The notes under the pieces were generated by a model. The model was given only the letters and a program-made list of their open reading frames with translations. It ran no database searches and was not told the DNA's origin. DNA of 64,000 bases from Adineta ricciae (taxonomy: Eukaryota; Rotifera; Eurotatoria; Adinetida; Adinetidae), in NCBI GenBank assembly GCA_905250025.1, contig CAJNOJ010000460.1:1-64000 (forward strand). Reading direction: 5' to 3'. The translations under genes were made by a program, and so were the position numbers. Positions 58,024-64,000 of this stretch are shown here, piece by piece. Each line of letters starts with the position of its first letter. Positions within the stretch are counted from its first letter, which is position 1.

Positions 58024-60197
58024 ATGATTTTAGACGATACTAATTCAACTTCATTGGTTGTTAATCTGGTGATCGTTGGCTTTCATCATAAAAAAGGACA
58101 TCAAGTAATTTCAATTCACTTTCATCAGTGTTATACAAACCAAATCTTTTTGTTTAGATCGAGTATAGTTATCCATTGGCGAAAGAAAGTTTAGATGAAC
58201 AATGGTCAAATATTTTATCTTACGCATTACCAGATGGTGCACATAATCGAGAGAAAGATTTGATTTATTTCCATATACCATCGTTAGATAAAGAAACGAA
58301 TGCTCAACGGACATTATTTGGTATTGCTGCATATAGACAGATTGACGCTAATGTAAGATTGCATATGTCGATGGAGTATGATCATTCGTATGGGTTTTCT
58401 TTAGAGTATTGTTAATAAAGAAGCAGATGTAACGAGAAATTCGATTCAAAAAAGTGTCTGTCTTTTGTTAAGACAAGTAAATCTCGATTTGTTTACTTAT
58501 TCGTTTATAGATTTGTATTTTTTGTTTAGCCATTGTATGGAAACATCAGTGAAGAACTTCAATTGTTAACGGAGAAGTATTTCGAAGAGAAAGATTTTAG
58601 TAAAATAAATCTATTCGAAGAATTTGTTCAAAAATTGAATCTCAATCCACTTGTATTTGATATAAAGTATTTTTCCGCGAAAGATTTATTTATTCAATAT
58701 CGACGAAAGACTTTAATTCTTTTAAAACTTATTTTATTACAAAGAAAAGTTCGTATTTGTTCTTCTCTTCGTTTTCATTGCTCTCTTACATCTTCCTTAC
58801 AGGTTCTATTTATGCTATCACCAATTGAAAACTTAGTCAAAACCATTCTTACTCTAGTATCATTGATTCCCGGTAAATCTACGAGTGAAAACTAGAATCT
58901 TGTAGGAATTCAATGTTAATTGCTTTTGTTGCATAGAATTGATTCCAAATGGTCTAAATGAATGTACATTACTTGGAGAAAAGGAAAATCTTCCGCGATC
59001 GATCAGTTTAAACGATACCGAAGATATTGTTTTCGATAAAAATTTCAACCAGCAACTCAATTTCGATCAAGTCAAATTGAAAACCCAAGTGGATGATGAT
59101 GATGATGAAGTAGAAAGCTCATCAATTAGTACACAAGAAAAAGAAAAGGAAGAAGGAGAACAACAGGAAACGAAATTGAATTTAATGAAACGTGCAACAT
59201 CATTAACAGCAAAGTTATCTGATACGTTCAATCGATTAACAACGACGACGACTACAAACACGGCGATGACAACAAGTCCATCAACTCTTATTGCAAATTA
59301 TTCACAAGATTATCTGAACCATTTAGATCAACTTCAATTTCCATTGCAATTGTTCAACAAAGTTTGCTTCATCGGTGTGCTTTTCTCATATCGAATTGTT
59401 TGTAAATTTAGAATAATCTTCTTCATCCATATTTACCGTTGAATAATCTCGATCTATTGACAAATCGAAATGTTAATTCGTATGTGATTGGCGCGAGCAA
59501 TGCATTATTTCGACAACAGGTCACTCATGATATCATTATTGTTGAGAATGATGAGGACTTTCTCATTCAATCATCACAATTGAAATCTGAACTGCAATTG
59601 ACAACTGCCGATTTGAGATTTTTGCAAATGTTCGAAGAGGAAAATAATGGTATTAAGAGTGAGGAGGAGATTCGACGTTTATTTTTAAATTATCTCTTAT
59701 CGTTGATGGCTGTTGCGCAAACACCAAGTTTGTTAACCTTTTGCAGTGAAATTGATTTCTTAAATATAATTTGTAGACGATGAAGCAATGAATGACTTCA
59801 ATTATTCATTTGTTAAATCATTCCAATCGACAGAAGCTTTTCGTTTGTGGCAGTCGAAAGGACCGTATCCATATTTTGATCAAATTATTCCAAGACATCC
59901 GCAGGCTGGACAACTCAATGTCGCGGATGTTAAACTGCGTGTTGCTCAGTAAGATTTCATTAGTTACGAAGATTTCAATGTAAAACTTCGCCTTTTTTTC
60001 CAAGTGTCTTGGATGATACGGAGACCGGAAGAAAATTGAAAGGAGCGTTTGAAGATACTTCGCATTTTATGGGAGAAAAATCCCGTGCGGCAACGAAAGT
60101 TCTTGGTCAAGCAAAAAATTCCATTTTTTCGTCAGTGATTGGAACAATTAACCAAGGAAAACAATGGCTAAATAAACCACCAACGTCATCCGAGTAG
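58024..60197 (+). CDS. avl9: AVL9 homologue (late secretory pathway, DENN-related)
   Basis: Eight exons, all in phase: 58024-58104, 58158-58352, 58530-58748, 58803-58872, 58937-59361, 59412-59727, 59777-59948 and 60005-60197; about 556 aa. AVL9 hallmarks occur in order: LVIVGFHHKKGHQIEYSYP, LPDGAHNREKDLIYFHIPS, LFGIAAYRQIDAN, LLTEKYFEEKDFSKINLFEE, RKTLILLKLILLQRK, LFMLSPIENLVKTILTLVSL, NSYVIGASNALFRQQ, QLTTADLRFLQ and LNVADVKLRVAQ. A middle linker is Asp/Glu- and Thr-rich, variable in this family. The protein acts in Golgi-to-surface vesicle transport and cell polarity and has a DENN-like fold. It is somewhat shorter than the vertebrate protein I recall (~650 aa), the difference lying in the linker. 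It appears intact. Confidence 0.92.
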
Positions 60198-60480
60198 AAG
60201 AAACTGTGCAATTTCTTGTCTGTCTTCTTTTAATAAATTTTAGTTCTTTAACATCAATGTCATAATGTCTCAAATGAAGAACCATTATACATGCAGATTT
60301 TGATAACTAAAAGAAGATAAATTTTCTTGAAATTAAAGTAAAAAATACAAAAAACTGATTACACTTGAATGAGTTTTTCACCAAAGCGAATTATGATACG
60401 TGAGCTATTATTTGACTTTTTCGCATGTGTAAGAAAAAAGAACTTATTCGGTCAACAAAATCCAGAAACGAGACGTATCC
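60198..60480. other. 3' flank of the AVL9 gene
   Basis: AT-rich; TAATAAA-like sequence at about 60230 may serve polyadenylation. No other feature. Confidence 0.4.
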
Positions 60481-60496
60481 TCGAACAAAAACAATT

Positions 60497-60606
60497 CCAA
60501 AATGGTTTGTATGAGTTGCGGAGGTACAGATCATGATCGATCTGAATGCAAATTACGAGATGCGCTATGTTTCAAATGTCACAAGAAGGGACATTGCAAA
60601 GGTATG
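60497..60606 (+). mobile_element. Retroelement gag-type zinc-knuckle fragment
   Basis: The plus strand encodes KMVCMSCGGTDHDRSECKL and then ALCFKCHKKGHCKG. The first is a C-x2-C-x4-H-x4-C zinc knuckle, and the second starts the same pattern but is interrupted. Paired knuckles of this style occur in Gag of LTR retrotransposons. No protease or reverse transcriptase was found nearby, so it is a short relic. Confidence 0.5.
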
Positions 60607-60954
60607 TCGATCAAACATCGACAATGTGTTCAGTTTTCGTTTATTTTCCAAATAAATACTTATCCACTTTAAGACGTGACATAAAAAAGATATTAGATAA
60701 AATATCAGCTTGAGAAGAAATCAGTGTTCATAAAAATGAGTATGTGAAGATGGCGAGGTGTTAAGCATTATCTAAAACGAAAAAGACATACAATTAGACG
60801 CCAGTAATCAAGAAATCTTTACCAAAATAATTGTTGATAATGTCAACAATCGGTCGATATTGAAAGAAAAATAATTGAAGAATACATATGAGATAAGAAT
60901 AGCCAACCTATCTCACAGATAGCTGAAGTCAATCCAACCGTTGTATTAAATCCA

Positions 60955-61190
60955 TTTATCCCCATGTCGAAAAGTACGGACTGGATCCAGAAGGAGGACA
61001 TCGGAAATCAACGGAAGTGGCAGCAGGAATCCTTGCAGCGGATTCAGGTCACGGAATCATTCGGTTCCCTCAGGACCTGAAAGGAAACGGGCAAAACCGC
61101 TGACAGGATTCGGTTAAATGATTCCTGCTGGAATTACACGGATCCAGGAGCCGGAATCATTGTCCTGGGTCGGTATTGATACATATTTAA
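60955..61190. repeat. GC-richer block with nested inverted repeats
   Basis: cagcaggaatc at about 61021 pairs with gattcctgctg at about 61118, and several ggaatcatt/ggattcgg variants lie between and after. Base composition is clearly higher in G+C than the surroundings. No coding frame; probably a short transposable-element remnant. Confidence 0.45.
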
Positions 61191-61206
61191 CCACATTGGA
61201 CGCCTA

Positions 61207-61485
61207 TCAAAATACTGGGATAATTAGGAGTAGTAAGAAAATAACTTCTTCCTTCTCCTCATACGAGAATAACTTAAAGATCACCTGAAGAATTCGCAAT
61301 GCCGAGTTTTTGTCATACGGAACTGAAATGCGACCTTTCATATCTTCAGCCATTACTAACGCTTCGATAATATTATATGCAATTAACTGTGCATTTAAAC
61401 TAAAATAAAGAAAAGGAAATACATAAAGAACGAAGTAGATCACGAAGATATTCACATGCTCTTCAGTTTGATCGAAAATTGCCAT
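61207..61485 (-). CDS. Hypothetical 92-aa ORF
   Basis: MAIFDQTEEHVNIFVIYFVL start, a hydrophobic segment, then a more protein-like part (AYNIIEALVMAEDMKGRISV, DKNSALRILQ). The hydrophobic stretch could be an intron read through, with exon-like ends on both sides. Not recognised. Confidence 0.3.
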   Translation of the reverse strand: MAIFDQTEEHVNIFVIYFVLYVFPFLYFSLNAQLIAYNIIEALVMAEDMKGRISVPYDKNSALRILQVIFKLFSYEEKEEVIFLLLLIIPVF

Positions 61486-61798
61486 CTTTGATCAGAGTTG
61501 AAAGTATATCTATGAGCCTTTCCTTTCGATCCCCCTTATGCGATATGGTTCAATAACCACACGTATTTCTTTTACTACATTGTTTTGTCTTAGATGAAAA
61601 CTAACGATTCTACACGTAAAGAAGATAAACTCACCATGATGACTGATTGGTCGTTATTCGAGAGAAAATCACAACGATTATAACCAATATAAGATGATAC
61701 GATAACGTCACACAGGTCACGAGAAGAACGAGTGATGTCATAATCCCGTTACACCCGGTATTCATCCAAAAGCACACAATTCACTGCGTTACCATATG

Positions 61799-62235
61799 CA
61801 GCTGAGTCAGTATATCCAACACAATACCCAAATAGAAGTGTATCATGAAAAGCTGAGGAATATGAGTGGATTTGGTGTATCCAGCTCGATACCTAAATAG
61901 AAGTGTATCCTGGAAAGCTGAGGAATATGAGTGGATTTGGTGTATCCAACACGATACCCAAATAGAAGTGTATCCTGGAAAGCTGAGAAATATGAGTGAA
62001 TTTCGGGTATCCAGCGACCACCCTCACCCACACCCACACCCACACCCTCACCCACACCCACACCCTCACCCACACCCACACCCTCACCCACACCCTCACC
62101 TTCACTTAAACCCTTACCTTATTTGAGTATCGGGCTGGATACACCAAATCCACTCAGATTCCTCAGCTTTTCAGGATACACTTCTTTTCGGGTATCGAGC
62201 TGGATACACCAGATCCACTCAGATTGCTCAAACTT
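61799..62235. repeat. Telomere-like array inside inverted 65-bp repeats
   Basis: Left: a direct array with exact 65-bp period (units starting 61851, 61916 and 61981, plus a partial one from ~61799), each containing agctgaggaatatgagtgg and tgtatccagctcgatacc. Centre (62019-62118): irregular CCCACA and CCCTCA hexamers. CCCACA is the complement of TGTGGG, the telomere repeat I recall for Adineta. Right (about 62123-62235): the same 65-bp unit, inverted, roughly two copies (ctggatacaccaaatccactc). The C-rich strand reads 5'-3' on plus, so a telomere with this array would have faced left. Confidence 0.8.
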
Positions 62236-62432
62236 CATGATGGTCGTATTCTTTCTGTAGTATAAAAGTGGTTACCCGCGGATAGAACGGGCTGGTATCG
62301 ATACCGGTGTTCGTTCGTTGATCAGTATTAGGGTATCGTGACGTTTGGCTGTCGATACCCGGTGTAATGGTATTATGACATCTATGAGAAGAACAACAAA
62401 AGTGTATATCGCCAAGTCAGTAATAAGACGAA

Positions 62433-62804
62433 ATGCGCAGAGAATTTTTGAAAGATGTGTATGCAAGACTACAAAACGTAATTCATTTTATACGACGTAA
62501 TTCGAATTCACTAGCGATGATTTGTTATAGTCATAAGAGATATATCATCGATACGATATCGCATGTAAACAAAGATTCCAGGCACAGTAATACAAGAAAA
62601 GATAGATATTTCACGATCACTCGTAAAATAATCTTTTCTTCTTTATCTATTTTTGGTTTACCACATATCGTCGTGCTGATATACCTCTGTGCCTTGATTT
62701 CAATGTTTTTATTTCATTGTTTGACTGGCAAAATCAAGTCTTGGATCAATGGGATCTCTTGCCACGTTATGACACACGATGAACAGAGTAAAGATATCTG
62801 CTAG
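62433..62804 (+). pseudogene. Possible rhodopsin-type GPCR remnant
   Basis: A 123-codon frame ends with a basic loop and a membrane segment (RKIIFSSLSIFGLPHIVVLI then YLCALISMFLFHCLTG). This resembles the third cytoplasmic loop plus TM6-TM7 of divergent bdelloid peptide-receptor-like GPCRs. TM1-5 are absent. Assignment is weak. Confidence 0.3.
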
Positions 62805-62810
62805 ATTGTA

Positions 62811-62965
62811 AACACAATCTTTTTTCTCGTTCGAGTATTCCAACGTTAATCGCTTTACAAACAAGTATTTGAAATGAGAATCAATATCCGGATGATGAAA
62901 GACCAAAAGAACATAGATATACTTCGCTAAACTCATTTCCCTTTTGTTTTAATAAATGACAACGA
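62811..62965 (-). pseudogene. Condensation-domain fragment retaining HHxxxD
   Basis: The minus strand encodes YVLLVFHHPDIDSHFKYLFV followed by KRLTLEYSNEK, homologous to the active-site segment of the 52284-53815 gene and exactly the part missing from copies A and B. Upstream, CATTTATTAAAACAAAAG still matches the HLLKQ codons but in a different frame. Only ~50 residues survive. Confidence 0.7.
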
Positions 62966-63010
62966 ATTCATCAGCTCTTATTGCAAATTATTCAAATCAA
63001 TAAGATTTGT
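62957..63010 (+). pseudogene. Fragment of AVL9 exon 5
   Basis: The plus-strand sequence around 62957-63000 (TTNSSALIANYSNQ in translation) closely matches AVL9 exon 5 near 59266-59310 (TTSPSTLIANYSQD). It abuts the condensation-domain fragment, so two unrelated gene pieces are stitched together here. Confidence 0.55.
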
Positions 63011-63467
63011 TTGACTACTAGTTAGTTTTGTTAAAATCATGCTCTATTTGAGAGTACGTCGCCGTCTTAAGATTCAATTGTACACACAGTCGGAACTAGC
63101 GATTGCAAGATAGATCTTTTGATGCATGGTTTTAAAAGTCATGATGGAGACATTGGAATGCAAAGAGAAACAATCCGAAAGCATTGTTTTGTCAGTTAAA
63201 TCATAGGAAAACGTACTGTTCGCATTTCATCGTGATTTAGATATCGCGCTCAAGGTTTAATTACCGGTACAATGGTGTTAATATAGAAACTCATTTCTTT
63301 TTTGAAGACAAAATGATCAAATTTTTAGACGACTGTTACTTATTAAGCTCCGAACAATACAACAAATAAAGCAATACATTTGTCTTGTATGGTTGATGTC
63401 GGTTGGTTAAAACACATCTGAAGAGAAGAACACATATACGAATAGAAACATGAATGAAAAGTCTTAC
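63011..63467. other. Region 3' of the polycystin exon
   Basis: No further polycystin exon could be recognised; the reading past the donor at 63467 (RLFIHVSIRICVL) looks like intron. Confidence 0.4.
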
Positions 63468-64000
63468 TCGATTAATTTGATTAACCAATTGTTCTGTTCT
63501 CAATGGTAATGCATCCACTGTGTATAAGTATTGACCACGTATTTTTTGGTCTCTTTCTTCTTGAATTTCCCATTCTGGTCGTTTTCGTATTCCTAAATCA
63601 ACATTTTATTCGAAGGGCCATGCGGTCAATGAACTTTACCTGTCCATCGAAGAAATTTGTTGACGGAATATGACAGTACCTCGGAATCTTCCGTGACTTT
63701 TTCTCTTGCTACACGAAAATTATCATTGATGATTGATAAAAACATACTTAAGCAAATAAAAACAACCACAAGAGTAAATAAAGTTAAGTTGGATGGCCCA
63801 AGAAATGTTCCTGCTCGAGATAGTTCATTTGAATCAAATTTAAACGACATTGTTTCGAATGACATTTGGGATGTGCTGAATAAAGTTGAACAGAATTGTA
63901 ATTTCGAAAGAAATGAAATGAAGATTATTGAAAACATCAATGAAAATGAAAGAAATTCTTCTGTTAATAAACGAAGAGTTTTACTAAATAAAGATATACG
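63468..64000 (-). CDS. Polycystin (PKD channel-like), C-terminal exons, partial
   Basis: Two minus-strand exons: from the window edge to 63640, and 63468-63592, joined in phase by a 48-bp intron. The first encodes the last pore region: SFSLMFSIIFISFLSKLQF (S5), a pore-loop part (FKFDSNELSRAGTFLGPS), and S6 TLFTLVVVFICLSMFLSIIN. The second encodes the cytosolic tail (RKRPEWEIQEERDQKIRGQY, VDALPLRTEQLVNQINR). Polycystins are cation channels of cilia and sensory cells, and bdelloids have many. The N-terminal part lies beyond 64000, and the extreme C-terminus after 63468 was not found. Confidence 0.8.

Noticed and set aside
59067..59261. Val/Ser-rich minus-strand ORF
   Set aside because: Antisense of the Asp/Thr-rich AVL9 linker.
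61843..62126. His-Pro and Gly-Val repeat proteins on both strands
   Set aside because: They are translations of the CCCACA/CCCTCA array and the 65-bp repeats; no start context or homology.
1..64000. CRISPR arrays, tRNA or rRNA genes
   Set aside because: No regularly spaced short repeats with unique spacers, no T-loop/D-loop combinations and no rRNA-like sequence were noticed by eye; a dedicated tRNA scan could still find one.

Overview
The window is animal nuclear DNA. Multi-exon genes have short GT-AG introns, many of about 47 to 60 bp, and the base composition is AT-rich. The gene families point to a bdelloid rotifer (Adineta/Rotaria type): arginine ADP-ribosyltransferases fused to leucine-rich or TPR repeats, divergent F-box/LRR-like proteins, stand-alone NRPS condensation domains, a polycystin, and a C-rich array matching the TGTGGG telomere unit I recall for Adineta. 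No rRNA, tRNA, CRISPR array or complete transposon was recognised.

Layout. 1-3900: no gene; several foldback and direct repeats. 3967-6587 (-): decayed ART-LRR gene. 7767-9565 (-): F-box gene. 11359-12345 (+): single-exon GATase-like protein. 13024-14906 (+): F-box gene. 15474-18518 (+): large intact ART-TPR protein. 18.8-20 kb: decayed coiled-coil/propeller gene. 20385-22221 (+): nine-exon gene, possibly Rel-homology. 22197-22773 (-): broken glycosyltransferase. 23325-25992 (-): ADP-ribosylglycohydrolase with a C-terminal SAM domain. 26-34 kb: a partly duplicated head-to-head locus around a third F-box-like gene; the second copy carries the intact secreted-protein gene (32633-34184). 36359-38795: dead amino-acid transporter. 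40492-41427: small Cys-rich protein. 42125-43219: APH-fold kinase-like protein. 43.4-53.8 kb: amplified array of condensation-domain genes, two crippled copies and one intact (52284-53815, -). 54534-56095: riboflavin transporter. 57126-57990: damaged TLDc gene. 58024-60197: AVL9 homologue. 60-63 kb: repeat-rich, with a gag-type zinc knuckle, a telomere-like array inside inverted 65-bp repeats, and scattered gene fragments. 63468-64000 (-): 3' part of a polycystin running off the window.

Functional themes. ADP-ribosylation recurs: ART-TPR (possible writer), a dead ART-LRR, and ARH-SAM (possible eraser) lie within 22 kb. Together with the possible Rel-like gene and the condensation proteins this suggests stress or defence accessory functions, but that is inference. 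Many genes exist as intact/dead pairs, as expected for a duplicated, gene-converting genome.

Caution on assembly: there are six isolated N bases (1895, 3393, 31241, 32873, 41120, 50365). Five sit at the edges of duplicated blocks, and two of those duplications are exact as far as I compared them, so some tandem copies are probably contig-joining artefacts.
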